The position numbers and the translations under genes are program-made. From Defluviitoga tunisiensis (lineage in GTDB: Bacteria; Thermotogota; Thermotogae; Petrotogales; Petrotogaceae): DNA of 64,000 nucleotides. The stretch is taken from positions 680,676-744,675 of the forward strand of contig NZ_LN824141.1 of NCBI RefSeq assembly GCF_000953715.1, written 5' to 3'. The notes below the pieces were generated by a model. That model searched no databases. It worked only from the letters and a program-made list of their open reading frames with translations, and had not been told where the DNA came from. Numbering within the stretch: position 1 is the first letter of the stretch; each line of letters starts with the position of its first letter. This document shows, piece after piece, positions 1 through 8,385 of this stretch.

Positions 1-136
1 TCAAAATTTTTTGGATCATTGTCTTGTAATCGTTAAAAATTTGAGTGGATGAAAAATGATTATTGGCTATTACCTTTGGCAATAATTCGGAAGCATAGTT
101 TAGTATACAATTTATACATTTATAATCCACTTTCAC
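1..136 (-). CDS. DUF89 / ARMT1-like family protein, N-terminal part (runs off window)
   Basis: The first 45 codons of a minus-strand gene are present. The GTG start at 134-136 is preceded by AAGGAG (145-150) with an 8-nt spacer. The protein begins MKVDYKCINCILNYASELL. A Cys-x-x-Cys pair in the first twelve residues followed by a helical segment is typical of the N-terminus of DUF89 proteins, the metal-dependent phosphatase family that includes ARMT1-like damage-control enzymes. The catalytic part lies outside the window, so the family call rests only on this N-terminal resemblance. No link with the divergently transcribed rpmH operon is evident. Confidence 0.5.
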   Translation of the reverse strand, partial: MKVDYKCINCILNYASELLPKVIANNHFSSTQIFNDYKTMIQKIL

Positions 137-287
137 ATTATTCACTCCTTGAAGATTTTTTCATAAATATATTGAGATATTGAAGAGAAATTATCCTAAT
201 TAATTTTATCATCCTAAAATTAAGTAAGTATTTTATTTCTTATAGTTTTGTTAATAAATACTTGACAAAATTTGTTACCTCATTTTA
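137..287. other. AT-rich divergent intergenic region upstream of rpmH
   Basis: This stretch separates the DUF89 gene from the rpmH promoter. It holds the ribosome binding site of the minus gene and a second TTGACA at 262-267 with no well-placed -10. No DnaA-box cluster and no other ORF was seen, so it does not look like a replication origin although rpmH-rnpA often lies near one. Confidence 0.4.
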
Positions 288-316
288 TTGACAATACAAC
301 AATAAACCATTATAAT
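288..316 (+). promoter_or_regulatory. Perfect sigma-A promoter of the rpmH operon
   Basis: TTGACA at 288-293 and TATAAT at 311-316 are separated by exactly 17 bases. Both boxes match the housekeeping consensus at all six positions. The start codon of rpmH lies about 90 bases downstream. Several further TATAAT-like runs between 350 and 385 could add secondary starts. Confidence 0.8.
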
Positions 317-409
317 ATTATTCGATAAATTTAAAGAATATTCTTTTAGTATAATATTGATATAATTGATATAATATATATAATAATTTTAGAACTTGGA
401 GGTGTAAAA

Positions 410-544
410 ATGAAAAGGACATATCAACCATCAAAAATTAAACGTAATAGGACACACGGATTTTTGGCAAGGAAGAGTACCCCAGGAGGTAGGAACGTTT
501 TAAGAAGAAGAAGAGCTAAAGGAAGAAAAAGATTAACGGTTTAG
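410..544 (+). CDS. rpmH: 50S ribosomal protein L34
   Basis: A 44-residue basic protein beginning [20 protein letters not shown] and ending in an Arg/Lys-rich run. It has the invariant L34 pattern (KRTYQPS, R.HGF, G..VL..RR.KGR). L34 is a large-subunit ribosomal protein that binds 23S rRNA. The ATG is preceded by GGAGGTG. It is the first gene of the rpmH-rnpA-yidD-yidC-jag block and sits behind a perfect promoter. It ends nine bases before the rnpA start. Confidence 0.97.
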   Translation: MKRTYQPSKIKRNRTHGFLARKSTPGGRNVLRRRRAKGRKRLTV

Positions 545-553
545 ATTAGCATT

Positions 554-928
554 ATGAGTGATCAGAAATTACCTAAAAGGGAACGTCTTAAATTTAACAA
601 AGATTTTAAAAGGGCTTTTGAAAAAGGAAAAAGGATAATCGATACTTATTTTGTTATCATTTATTTTGAAAACAATTTAAGATATAGTAGAATAGCTACT
701 GTAGTTAGAAAAGATTTTGGTAAGGCCTTTCAAAGAAATAAAATTAAAAGATATATTAGGGAAATTTACCGAACTAATAAAACGTTTTTTCCAAAAGGGT
801 ATGATTTTGTGTTTATACCCCGAAAGTTTTTATCTGATAACTTTTGTAAAGTTAGTTATTCTGAATTAAGAGAAATGATTTTATCTATGGTTAAGAGGAT
901 GACAAAAAATGAAGAAGTTTGTTCTTAA
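554..928 (+). CDS. rnpA: Ribonuclease P protein component
   Basis: A 124-residue basic protein, normal length for the protein cofactor of RNase P, which matures the 5' end of tRNAs together with the RnpB RNA. The central signature [16 protein letters not shown] (about residues 56-71) corresponds to the conserved RNR RNA-binding helix. No good Shine-Dalgarno sequence precedes the ATG, so translation probably couples to rpmH, which ends nine bases upstream. The last 20 bases overlap yidD. Confidence 0.95.
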   Translation: MSDQKLPKRERLKFNKDFKRAFEKGKRIIDTYFVIIYFENNLRYSRIATVVRKDFGKAFQRNKIKRYIREIYRTNKTFFPKGYDFVFIPRKFLSDNFCKVSYSELREMILSMVKRMTKNEEVCS

Positions 929-1172
929 GTCTATTGAGTTTTATCAAAAACGTATTTCTCCAACCACTCCTCCCCGTTGCAGGTATATTCCTACTTGTTC
1001 TGCTTATACTTATGAAGCAGTTGAAAGATTTGGGGTATTTAAGGGATTATATCTGGGATTAAGACGTTTTTTAAGGTGTAATCCTTTACACAAAGGAGGG
1101 TATGATCCAGTGCCAAAAACCTTTAGTTTTCTTTCTAACAAGAATAAGTCTAAAAAATGTCTAGACGTTTAG
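909..1172 (+). CDS. yidD: Membrane protein insertion efficiency factor YidD
   Basis: An 87-residue protein with the YidD signatures [21 protein letters not shown] and [17 protein letters not shown]. YidD is a small membrane-associated protein that assists Sec/YidC-dependent insertion. The start lies inside rnpA with a 20-base overlap, the usual arrangement in this operon. Its stop codon lies inside a small stem-loop that separates it from yidC. Confidence 0.95.
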   Translation: MKKFVLKSIEFYQKRISPTTPPRCRYIPTCSAYTYEAVERFGVFKGLYLGLRRFLRCNPLHKGGYDPVPKTFSFLSNKNKSKKCLDV

Positions 1173-1184
1173 ACATAGTTTTTT
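1157..1184 (+). terminator. Small stem-loop with T-run between yidD and yidC
   Basis: ATGTCTA (1157-1163) pairs with TAGACAT (1170-1176), and six T residues follow at 1179-1184. The stem is only seven pairs and AT-rich, so it probably acts as a leaky attenuator or a processing site inside the operon. The yidD stop codon is part of the 3' arm. Confidence 0.45.
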
Positions 1185-1212
1185 ATTTTAAAAATGTGAA
1201 GGAGTGTGTGAC

Positions 1213-2601
1213 TTGAAAAAAAGAATTATTCTACTTCTTTTCTTAACAACTTTAGCTATTTTTACTTTTGCGATTCCAGAGATTCAGGTTTCAGAAAGTT
1301 CTCTTCATGATACTATATTTATTGAAATGAAGCTTTATAAATTAGTACTTGATAAGGATGGACATATTGTAAGCTTTGAGCTTTATGATAATAGAACTAA
1401 GAAATTCAATTTAGTATATGAGTATATAGGTGACAGTTTTGACGTTCTAGACGAAACCACAATGGAAGAAATTTTACCGATTAGTTATGATTACTTTGTT
1501 CCAAATGATCGAGGTTATATAGAAATTAGATATTTTTATCCAGAACAAGGTGAAAAAATCTATAAATTCTATAATGATCCAAATTTTCATTTTGACGTTG
1601 AGTTTAAAAATTTAACTGGCTATATTACTTTACCAACAATATCTTATACCTCAGGAATTAGGTATAAGAATAATGATTTTGTCTCTTATATTGATAAATC
1701 ACCATTAACAGGGGCTAAATTAGATGCAACATTAGCTTTTCATGCCCCATCTAATATTGAATTATATGAAAATAAATATTTATTTAAAATCAATGGTGAA
1801 TCTTGCTCATTAATATCTTATTTAGGTCCCACCAAGAAATTATTTTTGAAAGAAACATTCTCTAACATAGATGATGGAGCTGTCTATTCTAATATATTAA
1901 ATTTAATTAAAGATCTAGGAAAGTTTGGTTTTTTTTCTAACATATTTTATGGTTTAGTTTATTTTTTCTGGTGGCTATTTACTGTAACAGGAAATTTTGG
2001 TTGGGCAATAATTTTATTTACTTTGATAGTCAACGCAATCTTATTCCCAATCTATGGAAAGCAGAAAAAATCTGCTATTGAAATGAAACAACTACAACCT
2101 GAATTAGATAAAATTAAGAAGAAATATAAAAATCCACAAAAACAACAAGAGGAAATGATGAAGTTATATCAAGAAAAAGGTATTAATCCTGCAAGTGGAT
2201 GTTTAACTTCTTTAATACCGCTACCTATAATGATCATGTTATGGCAGGTTATTTATTATTTTGAAGGAAGTTATGCCTATAATCCAAGGTTCTTTTTTTG
2301 GACAGACCTTTCTATAGGTGGGTTTAAAGCAAACTTTCCGCTTTTATTAATAGCAATTGTTGCATCGATAATAAATGCCATGTTAATGTCTCAAGATTCC
2401 AAAACTGCATGGACATCGGTTATTATGTCTGTAATTTTCCCTTTCATGTTAATAGGATTACCTGTGGGAGTATTCATTTATTATGCAATGAATAATATAG
2501 TACAAACGTTGTTAACTTTTATTTATAACAAAATCTACAAAGTTAAAGGTATTTCTGTTAGACAACTTTTTGGTTTGGGTCCTAAGCCTGTCAGGAGGTG
2601 A
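1213..2601 (+). CDS. yidC: Membrane protein insertase YidC
   Basis: The protein of about 462 residues inserts and folds inner-membrane proteins, alone or with SecYEG. It starts with a hydrophobic signal/anchor segment, has a periplasmic beta-rich domain (about residues 25-230), and then the five-helix insertase domain (about 240-450) with the cytoplasmic loop QPELDKIKKKYKNPQKQQEE and the helix-hairpin GCLTSLIPLPIMIMLW. I chose the TTG at 1213 because AAGGAG (1199-1204) lies eight bases upstream. A GTG at 1204 in the same frame overlaps that site. The end overlaps the possible GTG start of jag. Confidence 0.95.
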   Translation: MKKRIILLLFLTTLAIFTFAIPEIQVSESSLHDTIFIEMKLYKLVLDKDGHIVSFELYDNRTKKFNLVYEYIGDSFDVLDETTMEEILPISYDYFVPNDRGYIEIRYFYPEQGEKIYKFYNDPNFHFDVEFKNLTGYITLPTISYTSGIRYKNNDFVSYIDKSPLTGAKLDATLAFHAPSNIELYENKYLFKINGESCSLISYLGPTKKLFLKETFSNIDDGAVYSNILNLIKDLGKFGFFSNIFYGLVYFFWWLFTVTGNFGWAIILFTLIVNAILFPIYGKQKKSAIEMKQLQPELDKIKKKYKNPQKQQEEMMKLYQEKGINPASGCLTSLIPLPIMIMLWQVIYYFEGSYAYNPRFFFWTDLSIGGFKANFPLLLIAIVASIINAMLMSQDSKTAWTSVIMSVIFPFMLIGLPVGVFIYYAMNNIVQTLLTFIYNKIYKVKGISVRQLFGLGPKPVRR

Positions 2602-2609
2602 ACGTCGAA

Positions 2610-3266
2610 GTGCTAAAAATAGAGCAAAAAAAAGTTTTTGAAGGAAATGATTTAGAAACGACTTTGGAAAAGGTGAGAGAAGATTTTAAGGTTCAAAGTA
2701 ATGAAGAAATATCGTATAAGATTATTCAAGAGCCCTCGAAAGGTTTTCTTGGTATTGGGAAAAAACCTATTATACTAGAAGCATACCTAAACGAACAATA
2801 CTTAATAAATAGGGTAAATGAGTTTTTAGAGTCAATCCTATACTATTTTGAAGAAGAGGTAGACATTAAAATTAAGTGTCATAATAAAACTATTACTATT
2901 TACTTAGAAGGGGAAAGCTTAGGTAAAATTATAGGAAAACAAGGAAGAAATCTTGGGGCGCTTCAACATCTTGTTATGATTTATGTAAACAGAATGACTG
3001 ACACTAAATTTGACGTAAGATTGGATGTAGGAGAATACAGAAAAAAAAGGAAAAAGAATTTAGAATTAATTGCCGAGCAAGCTGCTAAAAGAGCTATAAT
3101 AACGAATACTAAGGTTGAACTATCTCCCATGTTTGCTTTTGAACGCAAAGCAATACATGAGTATATAAAGAACAATTATCCCAAATTAGCAAGTGTTTCG
3201 GTTGGATTAGAACCATATCGAAAAGTTGTTATATATCCATCAAGAAATGGGAAACGTAGATACTAG
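2610..3266 (+). CDS. jag: RNA-binding protein Jag (KhpB)
   Basis: The protein is about 218 residues with three parts: an N-terminal Jag_N domain (residues 1-52, with KGFLGIGKKP), a type II KH domain (about 78-145, with GKIIGKQGRNLGALQ) and a C-terminal R3H domain (about 150-215, with RKAIHEYIKN). KhpB proteins bind small RNAs and influence cell elongation and division, and jag commonly follows yidC. GTG at 2598 lies inside the AGGAGGTG ribosome binding site. GTG at 2610, nine bases beyond it, is the more likely start. Confidence 0.9.
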   Translation: MLKIEQKKVFEGNDLETTLEKVREDFKVQSNEEISYKIIQEPSKGFLGIGKKPIILEAYLNEQYLINRVNEFLESILYYFEEEVDIKIKCHNKTITIYLEGESLGKIIGKQGRNLGALQHLVMIYVNRMTDTKFDVRLDVGEYRKKRKKNLELIAEQAAKRAIITNTKVELSPMFAFERKAIHEYIKNNYPKLASVSVGLEPYRKVVIYPSRNGKRRY

Positions 3267-3329
3267 TATATAGTGTACATGGTTTTATCTTTAGTTTTAG
3301 TAACTAGCATACTTGGGGGAGGATAAAAA

Positions 3330-4166
3330 GTGCGAACAATTTATCAGTATCAAGAACAAACTCTCTCCATTATTACAAAAGACAAAAATCCAGATTTAGG
3401 AATAATTGGTGGAATTGAAGTAGAGCACATAGTTGATAAAATAAGAGATAATTCAACCATTGTTACTCAAGTCGGAGGACCTGGTGGAAAACTCGCATTA
3501 TATTTAAATGATTTCTTTCATTTAAAGCCTATAATATTAGATTTTCTTAGTATAGATGAGTATTTTGATCTAATATTAAAAACTTTCCAAATGAAGAAAA
3601 TACAAGTTGTTTGGTTAGATAAACCTTTGGGTAACAAGAGAAAAATAAGAATCTTAAATGAAGATAAAGAGTATATAGATCTAAGAGAAACGAAATTGAA
3701 GATTGAGGCAGAATTTTTGATCCAATTTTTACATAATTTAAAAAATGTATATGTATGTTATGAAGATTGGAATCAAAAAGTTTTAGATTTTATTAATTCA
3801 AAAAATCGAACAATTTTTGTACATCTAGATAATCAAAAAATGGATAATGATACAGTATTTTACTGTGATTACCTATTTTTAATTGCCAAAGAATCTACAA
3901 ATCTACAAGGTGTCAATAACTTATTAAAAAATCTTAATACAACAAGCAATATAATCATTTCCAAAGAAGCTATAATGTTTCAAGACAAGATTTTAGAGGT
4001 ACGCGTAATGCAAAAAAAATATTTTGATGAAGCTGTTGCAGCGTTTGAAGCTGCTTTTATAAGTTGTCTAACAAAAGGAGCCACCCTAAAAACAGCTCAA
4101 GAAAATGCTTTTGGATTGTACTGTCATGTATTAGAAAATGGATCTATTCCTACTGAAAGACTATAA
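3330..4166 (+). CDS. Degenerate PfkB/ribokinase-fold protein, probably not an active kinase
   Basis: A 278-residue protein with GTG start and GGAGG upstream. The N-terminal part resembles the ribokinase beta-clasp (VTQVGGPGGKLALYLNDFF, about residues 46-64). The C-terminal helices (AVAAFEAAFISCLTKGATLK, about 237-256) match the region after the PfkB anion-hole motif. The GxGD motif carrying the catalytic Asp is missing: the position reads FDEAVAAF. I therefore infer a ribokinase-like fold that has lost catalysis, perhaps a ligand sensor. The family call rests on weak similarity. It lies alone between jag and a terminator. Confidence 0.5.
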   Translation: MRTIYQYQEQTLSIITKDKNPDLGIIGGIEVEHIVDKIRDNSTIVTQVGGPGGKLALYLNDFFHLKPIILDFLSIDEYFDLILKTFQMKKIQVVWLDKPLGNKRKIRILNEDKEYIDLRETKLKIEAEFLIQFLHNLKNVYVCYEDWNQKVLDFINSKNRTIFVHLDNQKMDNDTVFYCDYLFLIAKESTNLQGVNNLLKNLNTTSNIIISKEAIMFQDKILEVRVMQKKYFDEAVAAFEAAFISCLTKGATLKTAQENAFGLYCHVLENGSIPTERL

Positions 4167-4183
4167 AAGTTATATAAAATGAA

Positions 4184-4217
4184 AATGCAGCGATGGCGTT
4201 GTCATCGCTGCATTCTT
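4184..4217. terminator. Strong stem-loop terminator between convergent genes
   Basis: A perfect 12-bp stem, AATGCAGCGATG (4184-4195) with CATCGCTGCATT (4203-4214), and a 7-base loop. On the minus strand a T-rich tail (TTTTCATTTTAT) follows, so it fits the end of the tRNA-Glu transcript. It also lies 18 bases after the plus-strand gene and may serve both directions. Confidence 0.75.
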
Positions 4218-4249
4218 CAATTATACAACTTAGAAGAAGTTAGATGGGG

Positions 4250-4324
4250 TGGCAGCCCCACAGGGAATCGAACCCTGACTCTTGGACTGAGAATCCAATG
4301 GACTAACCATTATCCTATGGGGCC
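4250..4324 (-). tRNA. tRNA-Glu (anticodon CTC)
   Basis: A 75-nt cloverleaf on the minus strand. The acceptor stem GGCCCCA pairs with TGGGGCT (one G-U pair). The anticodon stem TTGGA/TCCAA encloses TTCTCAG, giving anticodon CTC, which reads GAG. The T-arm is CAGGG-TTCGATT-CCCTG. The 3' CCA is encoded. A perfect sigma-A promoter lies upstream and a strong stem-loop downstream, so the gene can be a stand-alone unit. Confidence 0.93.
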
Positions 4325-4353
4325 ATCGTGAGCTACATCATACATTCATAGAA

Positions 4354-4382
4354 ATTATATCATTATTGGTTAATCCTGTCAA
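4354..4382 (-). promoter_or_regulatory. Perfect sigma-A promoter of tRNA-Glu
   Basis: On the minus strand TTGACA (4377-4382) and TATAAT (4354-4359) are exactly 17 bases apart. The tRNA 5' end is 30 bases downstream of the -10 box. It lies in the gap after rpoD, so the tRNA does not need rpoD read-through. Confidence 0.8.
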
Positions 4383-4407
4383 TCACTTTTTTAGCTTAAT
4401 ATTGCGA

Positions 4408-5730
4408 TTAATACTCATTAAGTATATTTTCGATCATCTTTCTTCTAACAGGATGTTTTAGCTTTCTAATAGATTTAGATTCTATCTGCCTTATTCTTTC
4501 TCGAGTAACGTTGAAATATTCCCCGACTTCCTCTAATGTTTTTTGCTTACCATCAATAAAACCGAATCTCATCTTTAGTACCATAGCTTCTTTAGTTGAT
4601 AATGTGTCAATTACTTCTTCAACCTTTTCACGAATAATCATCTTACGTCCTTCTTCATGAGGGGTAGGGATATCAGAATCAACGAAATCTAATAATTCAG
4701 ATTCACCCTCACTATCAACATCATTTGATATCGGAGCATTTAAAGAATAAATATTTTTAGAGCTTACCAATATTTCTTTCATCTTTTCAACAGGTTTATC
4801 CATTAATTCTGCTAGAGTTTCCAAATTAGGAGCTTCACCGTTTTCTTGAACATATTCATTAACAATGCGGTTCATTTTATTAATCGTTTCTACAAGATGT
4901 ACAGGTATTCTTACAGTTCTGCCTTGATCTGCAATTGCTCTAGTAATTGCTTGTCTTATCCACCAATAGGCATAAGTTGAAAACTTATACCCTTTTTTCC
5001 AGTCAAACTTTTCTACTGCTTTCATTAGTCCAATGTTTCCTTCTTGTATTAAATCCAAAAAGCTTAGACCTCTACCTGTATACCTTTTTGCTATACTAAT
5101 TACTAACCTAAGATTACACTTAATTAATTCATCTCTAGCTCTTTTATCGCCTTTTTTTGCCCTCATTGCTAATTTTCTTTCTCTGGAAGGTGTCAGAAGT
5201 TTACTTTTGCTTATTTCTTTAAGGTAGATTTTTATAGGATCTTGCATTGAAATGTTGTCACACATTTCAACTTCTAACTCAGAAAAGCCCTCAAAAATAT
5301 TATCTATTTCTTCGTCAGTGAAATCTTCGTAAAAACTCTCTAAGACGTTTTCGTTATCCTCATCTTCTTTAGTATTAGATCCATATTCTGACCCCAAATT
5401 TTCGCAATATTGCTCCAGTTCATCACCATCAATTACAGATATCTCTGCTTGCTTTAACTTATTGTAAAAATCTATGAGGAACTCAAGGCTAAATTCGTCG
5501 TTGTTAAAAGATGTTATGACCACTTCTATTTCTTCAAAGGTTATTGTGTTGTTGTTTTTCAAGGCTTTATTTTTAATCTTTTTGACAATATCAACTCGTT
5601 CACCGTTTTTTTCCTTTGGAGATTTAGTGGTCAATGTTCGAGAGGTAGTTTCTTTCTTTAGGTAAGGCTCCGATACTTTTACTTTTGATGTGTTAATGTT
5701 AGAATCACAACATTTCTTTTCTTCCAACAT
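4408..5730 (-). CDS. rpoD: RNA polymerase primary sigma factor RpoD (sigma-A)
   Basis: A 440-residue group 1 sigma factor. After an acidic, low-complexity N-terminal region (about 1-155) come region 1.2 ([10 protein letters not shown]), region 2 with [18 protein letters not shown] and the -10-recognising stretch [20 protein letters not shown], region 3, and region 4.2 with the helix-turn-helix [20 protein letters not shown] near the C-terminus. These fit the consensus -35/-10 promoters seen repeatedly in this window. AAGGTGAT precedes the ATG. It is transcribed alone. Confidence 0.96.
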   Translation of the reverse strand: MLEEKKCCDSNINTSKVKVSEPYLKKETTSRTLTTKSPKEKNGERVDIVKKIKNKALKNNNTITFEEIEVVITSFNNDEFSLEFLIDFYNKLKQAEISVIDGDELEQYCENLGSEYGSNTKEDEDNENVLESFYEDFTDEEIDNIFEGFSELEVEMCDNISMQDPIKIYLKEISKSKLLTPSRERKLAMRAKKGDKRARDELIKCNLRLVISIAKRYTGRGLSFLDLIQEGNIGLMKAVEKFDWKKGYKFSTYAYWWIRQAITRAIADQGRTVRIPVHLVETINKMNRIVNEYVQENGEAPNLETLAELMDKPVEKMKEILVSSKNIYSLNAPISNDVDSEGESELLDFVDSDIPTPHEEGRKMIIREKVEEVIDTLSTKEAMVLKMRFGFIDGKQKTLEEVGEYFNVTRERIRQIESKSIRKLKHPVRRKMIENILNEY

Positions 5731-6080
5731 TCAAAAATCACCTTCTACTATTAAAAAGTAAGAATTAACATTATTAGAAAATTAAATTAAAGTTTAAAAG
5801 TTAAACTTATTAAGTGCAAATATAATTCATTAATAACATGAAATTCTAATAACTAAGATTAAATTTGTATTTTTACTTATATAACTGTAACTATTATACA
5901 ATTTTAATATTAACAACACATGAATACGCAATTAACAAACAAAAATTTAATAATTTTCACAAAGAATACATTATTAGTGTCTGTATTTGATGTTATAATA
6001 AAAGCGGTGGAGATACAATTATACAAGTTACTTTTTTCACAACTTTTAAATTTATAAAATATTGCAAAGGAGGTAATTTT
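5731..6080. other. Divergent rpoD / rnf intergenic region
   Basis: This 350-base AT-rich gap holds the leader of rpoD and the promoter region of the rnf operon. For rnf, a TATAAT at 5994-5999 lies about 80 bases before rnfC, with only a weak TTATTA at the matching -35 position (5971-5976). An inverted repeat AAGTTTAA-AAG-TTAAACTT (5790-5808) sits on the rpoD side and could be an operator or chance AT-rich symmetry. A 96-residue antisense ORF here overlaps rnfC and shows no family features. Confidence 0.4.
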
Positions 6081-7406
6081 GTGCCAACATTTACTTTTAA
6101 AGGTGGTGTTCATCCTCCCCAGATGAAAGAACAATCTAGGGATAAAAGTATTCAAAAACTTCCGCTGCCTGACATAGTTTATCTGTTTATGAGTAACCAT
6201 TTAGGAGTGCCTGCAAAACCAGTAGTTAAAGAAGGAGACTTTGTGAAAACTGGTCAACTTGTTGGTGAAGGTGCAAAAGGTATATCTGCTAATATCCATT
6301 CTTCGGTAACTGGTGAAGTTATGGGGATTGAATCTATAGTTAATGCTTCAACCGGAAGAAGAGATCAGGCTGTTGTTGTAAAAAGAACTTCCGAGGATCA
6401 GTGGGAATATGTAAAACATGATGCTGATTTTAAAAAATTTACTAAAGAAGAAATAATTCAAATAGTAAAAGATTCAGGAATTGTTGGGTTGGGTGGAGCA
6501 ATGTTTCCAACTCATATTAAAATGAGTATTCCTGATAATAAGGTTGTAGATTATTTGATAATTAACGGTGCTGAATGTGAACCTTATATTACCATAGATG
6601 AAAGAATAATGAGAGAAAAAGCTAATGAAATCATAAAAGGTATTGAAATTATGGATTATGTGCTAAATCCGAAGAAGATTTTCATTGGTATTGAAAATAA
6701 CAAACCAGAAGCTATTGAAACTCTAAAGAAAAGTATTAAGAATAAAGTAAAAATTGAAGTAGCCCCATTACAGACCAAATATCCTCAAGGTGCTGAGAAG
6801 CAATTAATAACAGCAATTACCAAAAGGGAAGTGCCAGAAGGTAAGTTGCCAATTGATGTTGGGACGCTGGTTTTTAATGTTTCTACTGTTTATGCTGTAT
6901 ATGATGCAGTAATAAATGGGAAACCTTTAGTTGAACGAGGAATCACTATAACGGGGAAAGGGGTTAAAAATCCTGGTAATTATTGGTTTAGGATAGGAAC
7001 CAAAGTTTCAGATCTTTTAAATTTTGTTGGTATTGTTGAAGCAAAAATTGATAGAATTCTATACGGTGGTCCTATGATGGGGATTCCGATCCCAAGTATT
7101 GATTTACCAACATTTAAAGGTAACAATGCTATAACAGTCTTGACAAACGAAGAAATATTAAGAAGAAGAACTTATCCTTGTATAAGGTGTGCATCTTGTG
7201 TTGAGGTTTGCCCCATGGGTTTGCAACCCTATTATCTCAAGAAACTTGCCGATGCTAGAAAGAACGATTTGGCTCAAGAAAATGGGATATTAAGTTGTAT
7301 TGAATGTGGTGCGTGTTCATACATTTGTCCGTCAAATATTGATTTATCTAGAACTTTTCAGACAACCAAAAAAGTAATTCAGGCAATTCAGAAAAGGAGG
7401 GGTTGA
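6081..7406 (+). CDS. rnfC: Rnf complex electron transport subunit C
   Basis: A 441-residue peripheral subunit of the Rnf ferredoxin:NAD+ oxidoreductase, a membrane complex that couples electron transfer to Na+ or H+ pumping. Visible are the N-terminal barrel-sandwich region (FKGGVHPPQMKEQS), the flavin/NADH-binding Nqo1-like region (GLGGAMFPTHIK, NGAECEPYIT), and two C-terminal 4Fe-4S clusters, CIRCASCVEVCP and CIECGACSYICP (about residues 370-420). The length is that of the standard form without the long C-terminal repeats of gammaproteobacterial RnfC. A GTG start follows GGAGG. rnfD begins two bases after it. Confidence 0.95.
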   Translation: MPTFTFKGGVHPPQMKEQSRDKSIQKLPLPDIVYLFMSNHLGVPAKPVVKEGDFVKTGQLVGEGAKGISANIHSSVTGEVMGIESIVNASTGRRDQAVVVKRTSEDQWEYVKHDADFKKFTKEEIIQIVKDSGIVGLGGAMFPTHIKMSIPDNKVVDYLIINGAECEPYITIDERIMREKANEIIKGIEIMDYVLNPKKIFIGIENNKPEAIETLKKSIKNKVKIEVAPLQTKYPQGAEKQLITAITKREVPEGKLPIDVGTLVFNVSTVYAVYDAVINGKPLVERGITITGKGVKNPGNYWFRIGTKVSDLLNFVGIVEAKIDRILYGGPMMGIPIPSIDLPTFKGNNAITVLTNEEILRRRTYPCIRCASCVEVCPMGLQPYYLKKLADARKNDLAQENGILSCIECGACSYICPSNIDLSRTFQTTKKVIQAIQKRRG

Positions 7407-7407
7407 T

Positions 7408-8385
7408 TTGAGACTTAGTACCGAAGCTGCTCCCCATTTTAGAACAAATGATACTACCCAAAAAATAATGTTAGATGTGTTAATAGCTTTAACTCCTGCT
7501 GTTATCGTATCAACATGGATTTTTGGTTTAAGGGCTCTTTTTATTATGCTTTTTTCAATGGTATTTGCAGAGGTATTAGAATATGTAACCGTAAAATTTT
7601 TGAAAAAACAAAAGGATTTTAAACCAGATTTTTCTGCCTCTGTTACGGGATTGCTTTTAGGAATGAATCTCTCATTAGGAGTTAATTGGTGGCAAATAAT
7701 GATTGGGGTAGTTGTGTCTATATTAATAGCTAAGCACGCTTTTGGTGGATTGGGACAGAATTTTTTCAATCCAGCTTTAGTTGGAAGGGTATTTTTAATG
7801 ATTTCTTTTCCTACTGCTATGACTACTTGGTATCAACCTTTTTATTATAAAAGTCCAAGTATAATGACTGCTGCTTCACCTTTATCTATGTTATCGGAAC
7901 AAGGAATTGACCAAGTATTAAGCAATTATAGCTATTGGGAAATGTTTGTTGGAAAGATTCCTGGTTCTATTGGTGAAGTAAGTGCATTAGCTCTAATTAT
8001 AGGGTTCATTTATTTGCTTGTGAGAAATAGAGTTAAAGTTATGATTCCATTATCTTATATTGGGACCGTTGTAGTATTTAGCTCCATTCTCTATTTTGTA
8101 GATCCTATAAAGTTTGGCAATCCATTATTTCATATCTTGACAGGTGGATTGATGTTGGGAGCGCTTTTTATGGCTACAGATATGGTAACTACTCCTATGA
8201 CCCCAAAAGGTGAATTTGTATTTGGAGTAGGTGCAGGTGTTTTAACCATTTTAATAAGGTCATTTGGTGGTTATCCGGAAGGAGTATCTTTCTCAATTTT
8301 AATAATGAATGCATTTGTTCCATTGATAGATGATTGGCTCAAACCTAGAATATATGGCACTTCTAAAGGAGGTGCTGAAAATTGA
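7408..8385 (+). CDS. rnfD: Rnf complex subunit D
   Basis: A 325-residue integral membrane subunit of the NqrB/RnfD family with about eight to ten hydrophobic segments, SVTGLLLGMNLSLG, the segment GGLGQNFFNPALVGR, and the C-terminal MATDMVTTPMTPKGEF. In this family a Thr or Ser in a (S/T)GAT-like motif carries a covalent FMN. Here the corresponding stretch reads TAASPLSML, with a Ser and without the Gly, so flavinylation at this site is uncertain. A TTG start follows GGAGGGG. The stop overlaps the rnfG start. Confidence 0.93.
   Translation: MRLSTEAAPHFRTNDTTQKIMLDVLIALTPAVIVSTWIFGLRALFIMLFSMVFAEVLEYVTVKFLKKQKDFKPDFSASVTGLLLGMNLSLGVNWWQIMIGVVVSILIAKHAFGGLGQNFFNPALVGRVFLMISFPTAMTTWYQPFYYKSPSIMTAASPLSMLSEQGIDQVLSNYSYWEMFVGKIPGSIGEVSALALIIGFIYLLVRNRVKVMIPLSYIGTVVVFSSILYFVDPIKFGNPLFHILTGGLMLGALFMATDMVTTPMTPKGEFVFGVGAGVLTILIRSFGGYPEGVSFSILIMNAFVPLIDDWLKPRIYGTSKGGAEN

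Noticed and set aside
1-409. Replication origin near rpmH
   Set aside because: No cluster of DnaA boxes, no dnaA or dnaN, and no AT-rich unwinding element beyond general AT richness.
5910-6200. 96-residue minus ORF before rnfC
   Set aside because: It overlaps rnfC and its promoter and has a Phe/Asn-rich composition typical of non-coding AT-rich DNA.
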